Source: Mesorhizobium sp. WSM4313
GTDB lineage: Bacteria > Pseudomonadota > Alphaproteobacteria > Rhizobiales > Rhizobiaceae
Length of the DNA stretch: 64,000 nucleotides
Reading direction: 5' to 3'
Assembly (NCBI RefSeq): GCF_002294725.1
Contig: NZ_NSFT01000009.1
Location: forward strand, 62,001-126,000
Both the position numbers and the translations under genes were made by a program. The notes under the pieces are model-generated. The model did no database searches and had not been told where the DNA came from. It was given only the letters and a program-made list of their open reading frames with translations. Below, one piece after another: positions 1-8,645 of this stretch (position 1 is the first letter of the stretch; each line of letters starts with the position of its first letter).

Positions 1-2673
1 ACCGACAGGCGCGCCGCCGCGCAGCACCAGACAGCTTTCGCCGGGGATGTTGCGGGCGCCGGCAGGGAATTGCAGCCCGACCAGCTTGCGGGTCAGACCG
101 AGCCTCGCGCGCATCTCGATGGAGCGCTTGCCGATGAAGAACGGCTTCTTCTTCGAGACCGCCCAGCCGAAGCCCAGTTCGTCCGGGGTGGTGATCGCAT
201 CCGTGTCCTGGCCGATCAGGATATGGCCTTTCTCCAGGCGCAAGATACGCGACGCTTCCAGCCCGTAGGGGCGCAGGCCATGCGGCCGGCCCGCCGCCAT
301 TACCGCATCCCACAGAGTGGGCGCCAGGCTGGAGGGGCAATGCAATTCGTAGCTGAGCTCGCCTGTGAAGCCGATGCGCATCACCCGCACCGGGACGCCT
401 GCGACCATGCCTTCGCGGCCGCTGAGATAAGGGAAAGCGTCGCGGCTGAAGTCGATGTCGCTCTCCAGCGCCTCCAGCACCAAACGCGCCTTGGGTCCGG
501 TGACGTTGAGGCCCGAGAACGCGCCGGTAAGGTTGAGCACATCGACCTTCAGGCGCCACTCAGCATTCCAGAACAGCATGTCGGCATAGACGCGCGCGAC
601 GGCGCCGGTAGTCGCCGTCACATAGAACTCGTCCTCGGCCATCCGGTAGGCGACGCCATCGTCGACCACCGAGCCCATCTCGTTCAGCATCAGGCAATAG
701 CGGACACGACCCACCGGCTGATTGGCATGCGCCATTGTGTAGAGGCGGTCGAGAAATTCGCCGGCATCCGGCCCGCGGATCTCCAGCTTGCCGAGCGTCG
801 AGACATCGAGCAGGCCGACGCCTTCGCGCACGGCCAGGATTTCCTGGCGGACAGACTCGTCAGCGCTGCTTGCGTCACCATAGTAATAAGGCCGCCACCA
901 TGCGCCAACCGGCTTCATTGCGGCGTTCAGCGCGATGTGCCGGGCATGCGGCGCCGTGCGGCGCTCCAGCGCCTCGTGGTGACCGGCAAGCACGCCGAGC
1001 GTTTCCGGCCCGACAGGAGGACGCGCCGTGGTGATGCCGATCTCGCCGACCGTCCTACCGGTTGCCTCGGCGACGATGCGGGCGGTCGCCAAGGCCGAAT
1101 GGCGACCCTGACTCGGGCCCATGCCGACGGTGGTGAAGCGCTTTACCAGCTCGATCTCGCGATAGCCGTCCTTGGTCGCGTTCTGCAGATCCTTGACTTG
1201 CAGATCCTCGTCGAAGTCGACGAAATCACGTCCCTTGGGGTCGGCGACAATCGGTTGCACATAGCGCGGCCGAATGGTCTTCGCCGTGACCTGAGGGTCA
1301 TCGGCGACCGCATGGCCGAGTCGCGCGAGCGCGGCTGCCGCCGCGCGCCGGCCGCTGGCGATCGCGTCCTCAAGATCATCCGATCCGGCAACGGCGCCGG
1401 CGAGATGGACGGGACCTTGCGGAAGCGTAATCGTCATGGCTCCCGCCGCGGCATCATAGCCGACCTTGCCGCCGGCCTGGCACGGCAGTTGCCATGCCGG
1501 CGCCTGGCCGATCGAAACCGTCAGCAGGTCGCAGGCGATCCAGCTCCCGCCGATACGGACGCGGGCAAGGTGACGATTTCCGGCCGTGCCTTCCGCCGCT
1601 TCGATGGTCGCGCCTTTGCGGATGGCGACGCCTTTGCCGCGGAGTTCGGCTTCCAGCGGACCTGCCTCGCCGGCGGGTCTCGGATCGATGAGCTCGACGA
1701 CCGATACGCCGGCATCCAGCAGGTCGAGCGCCGTCCGGTAGCCGTCGTCATTGGCGGCCAGCACCACGGCGCTCTGACCGGGCCGCACGCCATAGTGGCG
1801 GATCAAGCGCTGGGCAGCACCGCCGAGCATGATCCCCGGCAGGTCGTTGTTGCGGAAGACGGCCGGCTGCTCGATGGCGCCGGTCGCCAGGATCACCTCG
1901 CGGGCGCGTGTGCGGTGAAGCCGATTGCCCTCGATCAACGGCAGCCAGTTGTCCTCGTACCAGCCATTGCAGACGGTGCCGGTCAGCCCCTTGAGATTGG
2001 GCAGCGACTCGAGCCTTGCCAACAGACCGGAGAGGATGGCCGGATCGTAGCGGCCATAGCTCAGCGCGCCGCCGATCTCCGGATTCTCGTCGCACAGCAC
2101 CACATCGACGCTGGCCTCCGCGGCGGCGATCGCGGCGCTTAATCCCGCCGGGCCGGCGCCGACCACCAGCACGTCGCAATGCAGATGCGTCTTGTCGAAA
2201 TGCCGGTGCGGCGCCTTGGTGTCAACCACGCCCAGGCCCGCCTTGCGGCGGATCACCGGCTCCCAGAATTTCAGCCAGCTGTCGCGGCGCGGGCCCATGA
2301 ACGTGCGGTAGTAGAACCCGACCGGCAGGAAGCGGCCGAACCTGTCCATGATGGCATCGCGGTCGCGCTCAAGCGAGCCGTTGACGTTCTGCGCGCTGAC
2401 CCGCAGCCCTTCGCTGATCGGCGTGCGCTCGGCTGCAGCGTTCGGTTCGAATGGCAATTGCACCAGCGCGTTGGCGTCGGTCCCGGTCATCGACAGGATG
2501 CCACGCGGTCGATGATATTTGAACGAGCGCGACAACACCCATTGGCCGGAAGCGGCGAGGGCGCTGGCGATGCTGTCGCCTTCATAGCCTTTAAAAGGCT
2601 TGCCTTCGAAGGTGAAGCGGATAGGCTGGCTTCGATCGATGCGGCTTCCGAAAGGGGCGAGCAGCCGGTTCAT
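1..2673 (-). CDS. soxA: Sarcosine oxidase alpha subunit, C-terminus cut by window edge
   Basis: Large subunit of heterotetrameric sarcosine oxidase, which demethylates sarcosine to glycine and passes the one-carbon unit to tetrahydrofolate. Translating the minus strand from 2673 gives 891 uninterrupted codons. The start reads MNRLLAPFGSRID, followed by a 2Fe-2S-like N-terminal domain (about residues 15-95, with the RSFKYHRPRGIL stretch). Next comes an FAD/NAD-binding region with a VVGAGPAG motif near residue 175. A GcvT-like aminomethyltransferase domain occupies the last third and runs to the edge. Family members are usually about 960-1000 residues, so roughly 100 are missing beyond base 1. 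Its ATG overlaps the soxD stop as ATGA, showing translational coupling in a prpD-type/soxB/soxD/soxA operon. A soxG gene would be expected next, outside the window. Identification is firm; heterotetrameric sarcosine oxidases of this type can also act on related N-methyl amino acids. Confidence 0.95.
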   Translation of the reverse strand, partial: MNRLLAPFGSRIDRSQPIRFTFEGKPFKGYEGDSIASALAASGQWVLSRSFKYHRPRGILSMTGTDANALVQLPFEPNAAAERTPISEGLRVSAQNVNGSLERDRDAIMDRFGRFLPVGFYYRTFMGPRRDSWLKFWEPVIRRKAGLGVVDTKAPHRHFDKTHLHCDVLVVGAGPAGLSAAIAAAEASVDVVLCDENPEIGGALSYGRYDPAILSGLLARLESLPNLKGLTGTVCNGWYEDNWLPLIEGNRLHRTRAREVILATGAIEQPAVFRNNDLPGIMLGGAAQRLIRHYGVRPGQSAVVLAANDDGYRTALDLLDAGVSVVELIDPRPAGEAGPLEAELRGKGVAIRKGATIEAAEGTAGNRHLARVRIGGSWIACDLLTVSIGQAPAWQLPCQAGGKVGYDAAAGAMTITLPQGPVHLAGAVAGSDDLEDAIASGRRAAAAALARLGHAVADDPQVTAKTIRPRYVQPIVADPKGRDFVDFDEDLQVKDLQNATKDGYREIELVKRFTTVGMGPSQGRHSALATARIVAEATGRTVGEIGITTARPPVGPETLGVLAGHHEALERRTAPHARHIALNAAMKPVGAWWRPYYYGDASSADESVRQEILAVREGVGLLDVSTLGKLEIRGPDAGEFLDRLYTMAHANQPVGRVRYCLMLNEMGSVVDDGVAYRMAEDEFYVTATTGAVARVYADMLFWNAEWRLKVDVLNLTGAFSGLNVTGPKARLVLEALESDIDFSRDAFPYLSGREGMVAGVPVRVMRIGFTGELSYELHCPSSLAPTLWDAVMAAGRPHGLRPYGLEASRILRLEKGHILIGQDTDAITTPDELGFGWAVSKKKPFFIGKRSIEMRARLGLTRKLVGLQFPAGARNIPGESCLVLRGGAPVG

Positions 2674-2936
2674 GCGCGGTCCCGCAGCTCGGACGCATCG
2701 AAGGTGCAGATGATCTCGTTGCTCACGAGATCGCGTTCGGCCAGGAAAAAATAGTTGCTCGGCACGTGCCGCCACCACTCGGTCACGATACCTTTGCGGT
2801 TTTCTGCGCGGAACAGATGTCGCGACCATTCGGTATCGGCGGTTGCGTCCGGATCGGGCCGCGCACGCACCGGGCCGAAGGACTGGAACTCGTCGATGTT
2901 GCGCAGGCCGTTCATGGGGCAGGTAAGCAGTTTCAT
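2670..2936 (-). CDS. soxD: Sarcosine oxidase delta subunit
   Basis: Small subunit of heterotetrameric sarcosine oxidase. The 88-residue product begins MKLLTCPMNGLRNIDEF. In the usual family member this N-terminus carries several cysteines that bind zinc (pattern CPxCGxR); here only one N-terminal cysteine is seen (C6, in TCPMNG), so the metal site looks degenerate. The DTEWSRHLFRAENRKG and EWWRHVPSNYFF stretches and the total length fit the family. It sits 20 bases after soxB and overlaps the soxA start by 4 bases, the standard soxB-soxD-soxA order. Identification rests on order, length and these conserved stretches. Confidence 0.9.
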   Translation of the reverse strand: MKLLTCPMNGLRNIDEFQSFGPVRARPDPDATADTEWSRHLFRAENRKGIVTEWWRHVPSNYFFLAERDLVSNEIICTFDASELRDRA

Positions 2937-2956
2937 CGGTCAGTGTGGTTTCATGG

Positions 2957-4198
2957 CTAATGGCTGGCGGCAGTCGCGCCCATTTCATTGAGCAGCCGGA
3001 AGGTCTCGAAGCGCTCCAACGCAAAGGGTTTCAGGATGTCGGGCACGCGGCCCTCGGCGATGGTCTGCGCCATGCGCTTGCCGGCGACGGGCGTCGCCTT
3101 GAAGCCCCAGGTGCCCCAGCCGCAATCGAGCCAGAGATTGGCGAGGGGGCTGGCACCCATGATCGGGCTGTAGTCCGGCGTCATGTCGGTGATGCCGGCC
3201 CATTGCCTCAGCAGCCGCACGCCCTGCAGGAAGGGGAAGAGGTGGATGGCGCCCTCGGCGAGGTGCTCCTTCATGTCGAGCGTCGAGCGCGTCGAATAGA
3301 GCTGGTAGGGATCGGAGCCGCCGCCGATGACGACCTCGCCGCGCGAGGATTGCACGAGATAGGTGTGCAGCGAAACGGAGGAGACCAGCGTGTGCAGCCA
3401 GGGTTTCAAGGGCTGGGTCACCATTGCCTGCAGCGGATAGCAGCGGATGGGAAGCTCGACGCCGGCCTTCAGCGCGACGTCATAGTTCATGCCGCCGGTG
3501 GCGATCAGCACCTGGCCGCAAGCGACGCGGCCCCTGTTCGTCTTGACGGCCTGGACCCGGTCGCCGACGACCTCGAAGTCTTGCACCTCGGTGCGCTGGT
3601 GGATCTCGACGCCACGTCGCGACGCCTGGGCGGCGTAGCCCCAGGCGACGGCGTCATGGCGCGCCGTCCCGCCGTCGGCATGCCAGAGCCCGCCGAGGAT
3701 TTCGAGCGGACCGCCATAGTCCATATTCAAAAGCGGGCAGAGCTCCTCGACGCCCTTCTGGTCGACGACCTCGGTGCGCGTGCCCATATGCTTGCCCATT
3801 TCGGCACGCATGTGGAAGCTGCGCAGCGTCGCCTCGCTATGCGCCAACGTCAGCTGGCCGCGCTGCGAGAACATGACGTTGAAATCGAGCTCGTGCGAGA
3901 GCCGCTCGAACAGCTCGACGCCTTCCTTGTAGAAAGCGATGCCTTCCGGCGTGATGTAGTTGGAGCGGATGGTGGTGGTGTTGCGCGCCGTGTTGCCGCC
4001 GGCGAGATAGGCTTTCTCCAGCACCGCCACACTCTTTATGCCGTGGTACTTTGCAAGGTGATGCGCACAGGACAGTCCATGCCCGCCGCCGCCGATGATG
4101 ACGACGTCATAGGCCGGCTTCAGTTCGGGCGTGGCGGGGATGTCGCCGCTCACCGGATAGTCCCTGCTGAGACCGTATTTCAGGAGCCTGAGGGGCAT
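2957..4198 (-). CDS. soxB: Sarcosine oxidase beta subunit
   Basis: FAD/FMN-carrying beta subunit of heterotetrameric sarcosine oxidase (413 residues, the usual size). A dinucleotide-binding motif VVIIGGGGHG lies at residues 32-41, followed by the DAO fold. The segment GGTARHDAVAWGY (from about residue 176) is the conserved region around the covalent FMN-binding histidine; H181 is the candidate by position, not proven here. The C-terminus has the FAD-contacting DCGWGTWGFKATPVAGK stretch. The start codon lies only 7 bases after the stop of the MmgE/PrpD gene, so the two are almost certainly co-transcribed and co-regulated by the divergent LysR gene. Expected role: oxidation of sarcosine derived from betaine or other N-methyl compounds. 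Confidence 0.95.
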   Translation of the reverse strand: MPLRLLKYGLSRDYPVSGDIPATPELKPAYDVVIIGGGGHGLSCAHHLAKYHGIKSVAVLEKAYLAGGNTARNTTTIRSNYITPEGIAFYKEGVELFERLSHELDFNVMFSQRGQLTLAHSEATLRSFHMRAEMGKHMGTRTEVVDQKGVEELCPLLNMDYGGPLEILGGLWHADGGTARHDAVAWGYAAQASRRGVEIHQRTEVQDFEVVGDRVQAVKTNRGRVACGQVLIATGGMNYDVALKAGVELPIRCYPLQAMVTQPLKPWLHTLVSSVSLHTYLVQSSRGEVVIGGGSDPYQLYSTRSTLDMKEHLAEGAIHLFPFLQGVRLLRQWAGITDMTPDYSPIMGASPLANLWLDCGWGTWGFKATPVAGKRMAQTIAEGRVPDILKPFALERFETFRLLNEMGATAASH

Positions 4199-4205
4199 TG
4201 CGGGC

Positions 4206-5603
4206 TCAGCTCGAAATCTTGGGAGGATCGTAGAGCAGCGCCGAGAGATCGGAGAAGCGGCTGTTGCGGTCGTCGAGCGAAAGCACCGCGTTGCGGATCG
4301 CAGCGGCGCGGCTAGATCCGAGCACGGGCGCGGCGAACTCCATGTATTTGGCCTCGACGTCCTGCCTGGTCATCGGCGCTTCCGGGCCGCCGCGCGCATG
4401 CACGTCGCCGGACGCCAGCACACGTCCGTCCGTCGTCGTGATGACGACGTCGGCCCAGCGGCCGGCCGGGAAGCGGACGCTGTGGCGTTCGGTTTCGGTC
4501 ACGGTGATGCGCGTCAGCATGTCCGCGACCGTGGCGTCCACGAGCCCGGCGCCGGAAATATGCTCGAGCCCGATGCGCCGATGGAGGATGAAGGTCGCCA
4601 CGGCGAAGCGCAGGCTGTATTGCGCCTTCGAGGTCGTGTCCGGCATGCCGTCGAACAGCGTTGTGGCATAGTGGAAGCTGTTGACCTGGACATGGCCGAT
4701 GTCGGACGGGGCAAGGTTGTGCGCCAGGCAAAGTCCACGCACGGCATCAATGGCCGCATGTGCCCAACGGCAGATCGGGTAGGGCTTTACATATTGATGG
4801 AGCGACTGCCAGAAGACGCCGAGATCCTGCCAATGCGCCGCGACCTCCGGCGCCTCCACCGTGATCGCCGGCGCGCCGGTGAAGCCACGTTCGGCAAGCA
4901 CCGCCGCGGAGAGGCCTACGAGAGCGCCGAGGCCGGAGCCGTCATGCAGCATTGTTGGCGTGGCGATCTCGCGCATCATCTGGCTGCGCGGGCCGTGATA
5001 CTCGGCAATGCCCAGCGCCTCGCGCAGTTGCGTTTCGTCGAGCCGCCGCAAGCGTGCCGCCACGGCCGCCACGCCCAATGCATTCCAGGCGCCGGAGGTG
5101 TGGTAGTCGCTCACCGTCGCATGCAAGGCGACGCCGGCCCGGCCGGCGACTTCGTAGCCGACGACCAGGGACGCCAGCGCCTCCGGCCCGGTGAGGCCGG
5201 GCCTCGCCTCCGCCAGTGCTGCAAGCGCCGGCACGACCGCCACGCCGATATGGCCTTTGGTGGGGCTGTAGCCGTCGTGGGCGTCGAGATTGTCGATCTG
5301 CGTGGCGACGGCATAGGCCGCGCCGGCAATGCTGGCGCGCCGTCCGTCGAACAGCATGCGGGCGGAATATTGCGGGTCGCCCGAGCCATAGAGCAGGACG
5401 GCGGCGTCGCGGGCGATGCGGCCTGCCTCCATCGGTCCTGCCGCAACGGCGATGCCCAGCGTGTCGAGCAGGAGGTAACGGGCCTGTTCGAGCACCGGCT
5501 GAGGGAAGACGGAAGCTGGACGCCGCAGCACGAAATCGGCCAGGCGTGTGAACGTGTCGGAACTGACGACAGGCCCCTCACGCCGGTATGACGGCACAGC
5601 CAC
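4206..5603 (-). CDS. MmgE/PrpD family protein
   Basis: The 465-residue product belongs to the MmgE/PrpD (2-methylcitrate dehydratase/aconitate isomerase-like) family. Recognisable features are the helical N-terminal domain with DTLGIAVAAG near residue 50 and the AYAVATQIDNLDAHDGY segment containing a conserved aspartate-histidine cluster. The HQYVKPYPICRWAHAAIDA stretch and the second-domain segment SKAQYSLRFAVA also fit. The start is GTG at 5603 behind a good GGGGAGA ribosome-binding sequence. It is the first gene of the sarcosine oxidase operon and is divergent from a LysR regulator. Genes of this family are often found in catabolic operons unrelated to propionate, so a methylcitrate role should not be assumed. 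No prpB or prpC gene is present nearby. The substrate is unknown. Confidence 0.85.
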   Translation of the reverse strand: MAVPSYRREGPVVSSDTFTRLADFVLRRPASVFPQPVLEQARYLLLDTLGIAVAAGPMEAGRIARDAAVLLYGSGDPQYSARMLFDGRRASIAGAAYAVATQIDNLDAHDGYSPTKGHIGVAVVPALAALAEARPGLTGPEALASLVVGYEVAGRAGVALHATVSDYHTSGAWNALGVAAVAARLRRLDETQLREALGIAEYHGPRSQMMREIATPTMLHDGSGLGALVGLSAAVLAERGFTGAPAITVEAPEVAAHWQDLGVFWQSLHQYVKPYPICRWAHAAIDAVRGLCLAHNLAPSDIGHVQVNSFHYATTLFDGMPDTTSKAQYSLRFAVATFILHRRIGLEHISGAGLVDATVADMLTRITVTETERHSVRFPAGRWADVVITTTDGRVLASGDVHARGGPEAPMTRQDVEAKYMEFAAPVLGSSRAAAIRNAVLSLDDRNSRFSDLSALLYDPPKISS

Positions 5604-5772
5604 GCGCTTATCTCCCCTGTCTTCTCACAACATCATTAAATTGGGTTCATCGCGCAGGCACGCGATTAGTTTGGCGGCTTTGGCCAAAAATATTGATGCC
5701 ATGTCGCTTGTCTGCGATTGAACGCCCGGTTGCCCATGCGATAGCTAGGCAACTGTGGAACAGGAGACCGGG
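5604..5772. promoter_or_regulatory. Divergent promoter region between the MmgE/PrpD-sox operon and the LysR gene
   Basis: This 169-base spacer must carry both divergent promoters. It contains a perfect 10-base palindrome, TTTGGCCAAA, at 5679-5688 in an otherwise AT-richer stretch. This is the best candidate here for a LysR-type recognition element, although it lacks a clear T-N11-A spacing by eye. An AGGAG ribosome-binding sequence at 5762-5766 serves the LysR start at 5773. Confidence 0.45.
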
Positions 5773-6666
5773 ATGAAGCCGCCACCCCCCTTGAACTATA
5801 TCCGCTCGTTCGAGAGCTCGGCCAGGCATCTGAGCTTTACCACCGCTGCCAAGGAACTGGGCTACACGCAAGCCGCGGTCAGCACGCATGTGCGCGCGCT
5901 CGAACATTATATCGGCCGGCAGCTGTTCATCCGCTATCCGCGCAGCCTGAAGTTGACCGAGATGGGGGAGGCGTTCCTGCCGACCTTGCGCCAGGCGCTC
6001 GATCAGATCGACCAGGCGACTGAGGCGATCGTCGCGTCCTCTCGCAACCGGACAGTCGTGGTTTCGTGCCCGATGAGCCTTGCGGAAAACTGGCTGGCGG
6101 GCTGCATGGCCGCCTTCCGCAAGAGGCATCCTGAGATCGAGATCGTCCTGCACGGCACGATCTGGGAGGATCTGAACGAGCAGATCGCCGACATCACAAT
6201 CTCCACGCGGCGTTTCGATGACAGGCCGCCGGCGGCGATCCCGCTCTGGAACGACGAACTGGTGCTGCTCTGCGCCCCTGCCTTGCTCGAGGGCGAGCAT
6301 GCGCTGAAGACGCCGCAGGACATGCTAAAGGTGGACTGGATCTTCGTGCATGGCCGCCAGGAATACTGGCAGGCGGTGACCGAGGCGCTCGGCGTTGACA
6401 TGGAGGACCATGACAAGGGCCTGTCGACCAACGCCTCCAACATCGCGCTCGAGCTCGCCGCGATGGGGGCGGGGCTCGTTGCCACGCAGCGCTCGCTGGC
6501 GCATGCCTATATGCGCCGCGGGCTTCTCGTCGAGCCGTTTCCGGTGCGGCCGCCAAGTCCCTGGAATTACTATCTCACCGAGAGCCAGCTTTCGAAGGGA
6601 AATATCGCCCGAACAGTGAGGGAATGGATCTTGTCCAGGGCCAAGGAAGACGCCGCCCGACCATAG
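5773..6666 (+). CDS. LysR-family transcriptional regulator, GcvA-like
   Basis: The 297-residue DNA-binding regulator has an N-terminal winged helix-turn-helix at about residues 5-62 (segment FTTAAKELGYTQAAVSTHVRALE) and a C-terminal periplasmic-binding-protein-like effector domain. The PPLNYIRSFESSARHLSF opening is typical of the GcvA-like branch. I place the start at 5773, where AGGAG lies 6 bases upstream; an in-frame ATG at 5755 would add six residues and has no such sequence. It is divergent from the MmgE/PrpD-sox operon, the standard layout for a LysR regulator of the neighbouring operon. It may also control the downstream plus-strand binding protein. The effector is unknown, though a sarcosine- or glycine-related metabolite is a reasonable guess. 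Confidence 0.88.
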   Translation: MKPPPPLNYIRSFESSARHLSFTTAAKELGYTQAAVSTHVRALEHYIGRQLFIRYPRSLKLTEMGEAFLPTLRQALDQIDQATEAIVASSRNRTVVVSCPMSLAENWLAGCMAAFRKRHPEIEIVLHGTIWEDLNEQIADITISTRRFDDRPPAAIPLWNDELVLLCAPALLEGEHALKTPQDMLKVDWIFVHGRQEYWQAVTEALGVDMEDHDKGLSTNASNIALELAAMGAGLVATQRSLAHAYMRRGLLVEPFPVRPPSPWNYYLTESQLSKGNIARTVREWILSRAKEDAARP

Positions 6667-6843
6667 GGCTATCCGCTCCTTCAAAAATTTAGCTAGCCAA
6701 TGCCATTGTTTTTTTAGGCCTCAAGGGCCGGTTTTCTGCGGTTTGTGAAGGGTCGAGCCCTTCCGCGATTTTTGCATCACCCCTAACATGCTGAGCCGCA
6801 AGGGGAATGCAACGGGCGGAAAGCCCTGAACCGGAGAACAACG

Positions 6844-8499
6844 ATGACAATGTTCAAGAGCAACGGTGACCGCGTGCCGGCGGTCATCGAAAGCTACGCA
6901 GCTGAAGTCAAAGGCGGGCGGATGGACCGCCGCGAATTCCTAGCCATGGCAAGCGTGATGGGTGCTTCAACGGCGCTTGCCTATGCGATGGCAGGGATGG
7001 AGCCGGCCAAGGCCTCGGCAGCCGTGCCCGGCAAGAAGGGCGGCATCCTGAAGATGCAGATGATCATCAAGGACATGAAGGATCCGCGCGCCTGGGACTG
7101 GTCGGAAATCGCCAATGTCATGCGCCAGTGCAACGATTACATGATCCGCTACACCACCGACTTCACCTTCGAGGGCCATTTGGTCGAGAGCTGGGAGGTG
7201 AGCGACGACGCCACCGAATACACGCTGCATCTGCGCAAGGGCGTGAAATGGTCGAATGGCGACGACTTCAACGCCGACGACATCGTCTACAACATCGAGC
7301 GCTGGTGCGATAAGGCGGCCGAGGGCAACTCGATGGCCGGGCGCATGGGCTCGCTGATCGACGCCGCCACGAAAAAAGCTACCAAAGGCGCCATCACCAA
7401 GCTCGACGACCATACGGTGAAGCTGAAATGCAATCAGTCCGACGTCACCATCATCCCGGGCTTCTCCGACTATCCGGCGGTCATCGTCCATCGCGACTTC
7501 GACAAGAACGGCGCCAATATGCTGAAGACGCCCGGCACCGGCCCGTATGAGCTGATCTCCTACAAGGTCGGCGAGTCCGCCTCGGTGCGGCGGCGCAAGG
7601 ATTTCACCTGGTTCGGCGGCGAGCCCTATCTCGACGGCGTCGACTGGATCGACTACGGATCGGACGCATCCAACCCCGCCATCGGCAGCGCCTTCGAGGC
7701 CGGCGAGATCGACTGCAACTACCAGACGGTCGGCGGCACGGTCGATCTCTATGACAGCATGGGCCTGGTCAAGGAGCAGGTTGTCACCGCCGGCACGATC
7801 GTGCTGCGCACCAACGTGACCAACAAGCCCTATGACGACAAGCGCGTGCGCAACGCCATCCAGCTTGCGGTCGACAACGAGACGGTGCTGAAACTCGGCT
7901 ATAGCGGCTTGGGGCAAGTCGCTGAAAACCACCATGTCTGCCCCATCCATCCGGAATATTACGAACTGCCCAAAGTCCCGCGCGACCTGGCCAAGGCAAA
8001 GGCGCTGATGGCCGAGGCCGGCCTGACGGATCACGAGTTCGAGCTGATCTCCTACGACGCCGACTATGTGAAGGACCCGGCCGATGTCGTCGCTGCGCAG
8101 ATGCGCGACGCCGGATTCAAGGTCAAGCGCACCATCATCCCGGGCTCCTCGTTCTGGAACGACTGGACGAAATATCCGTGGTCGACCACCGACTGGGGCA
8201 TGCGGCCGCTGGGGGTGCAGGTGCTGGCGATCGCCTATCGCAGCGGTGAAGCGTGGAACGAGTCCGGCTACGCCAATCCGGAGTTCGACAAGAAGCTGAA
8301 CGAGGCGATGGCCATTGCCGACCCGGCCAAGCGCAAGGAGCTGATGAAGGACGTGGAGTTCATCCTGCAGGACTCCGGCATCCTGGTCCAAGCGTTCTGG
8401 CGCTCGCTCTACCGCCACCACGCCACCTATGTGAAGAACCTCGGCATGCACCAGACGTTCGAACTGCAGCTCGACAAGGTCTGGTTGGATAGGGCCTAG
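6844..8499 (+). CDS. Family-5 extracellular solute-binding protein with Tat signal
   Basis: Periplasmic binding component of a peptide/nickel/opine-type ABC importer (SBP_bac_5 family), 551 residues. The N-terminus carries a Tat-like signal with MDRREFLAMASVMGAS near residues 27-42 and an Ala-rich cleavage region ending around residue 59. The mature domain shows the family layout: LVESWEVSDDATEYTLHLRKGVKWSNG-type start, a GTGPYELISY stretch and the KRVRNAIQLAVD helix. A GGAGA ribosome-binding sequence precedes the ATG. No permease or ATPase for this class lies nearby, so it is an orphan that must use a transporter encoded elsewhere. A strong hairpin follows the stop. Proximity to a dimethylglycine dehydrogenase-like gene suggests a methylated amine or opine ligand, which is inference. 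Confidence 0.88.
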   Translation: MTMFKSNGDRVPAVIESYAAEVKGGRMDRREFLAMASVMGASTALAYAMAGMEPAKASAAVPGKKGGILKMQMIIKDMKDPRAWDWSEIANVMRQCNDYMIRYTTDFTFEGHLVESWEVSDDATEYTLHLRKGVKWSNGDDFNADDIVYNIERWCDKAAEGNSMAGRMGSLIDAATKKATKGAITKLDDHTVKLKCNQSDVTIIPGFSDYPAVIVHRDFDKNGANMLKTPGTGPYELISYKVGESASVRRRKDFTWFGGEPYLDGVDWIDYGSDASNPAIGSAFEAGEIDCNYQTVGGTVDLYDSMGLVKEQVVTAGTIVLRTNVTNKPYDDKRVRNAIQLAVDNETVLKLGYSGLGQVAENHHVCPIHPEYYELPKVPRDLAKAKALMAEAGLTDHEFELISYDADYVKDPADVVAAQMRDAGFKVKRTIIPGSSFWNDWTKYPWSTTDWGMRPLGVQVLAIAYRSGEAWNESGYANPEFDKKLNEAMAIADPAKRKELMKDVEFILQDSGILVQAFWRSLYRHHATYVKNLGMHQTFELQLDKVWLDRA

Positions 8500-8518
8500 A
8501 CCGGCAGCTCAAACACCA

Positions 8519-8545
8519 TTCAGGGGCGCGGTTTGCGCCCCTGAA
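8519..8545 (+). terminator. Hairpin terminator after the solute-binding protein gene
   Basis: An 11-base perfect stem (TTCAGGGGCGC paired with GCGCCCCTGAA) with a 5-base loop begins 19 bases after the stop codon at 8499. There is no T-tract, so it may act by stabilising the transcript end rather than as a classical intrinsic terminator. Confidence 0.6.
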
Positions 8546-8645
8546 TTCGCTGGCGACTGCGACCGATCAGTCAGCTAATTGAAATGCCAAAGCGCTGCCA
8601 AAGAGCGCGAAGCAAAGTCGCCGAACAAAGGGAAGAAATCTCGAT

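Noticed and set aside
70..2142. A 690-codon plus-strand open frame opposite soxA
   Set aside because: It lies antisense to a clear sarcosine oxidase alpha gene and its translation has no family features; long antisense frames are expected from GC-rich codon use.
6967..8451. A 494-codon minus-strand frame opposite the family-5 binding protein
   Set aside because: The plus-strand gene has a Tat signal, family motifs and a ribosome-binding site; the minus frame has none.
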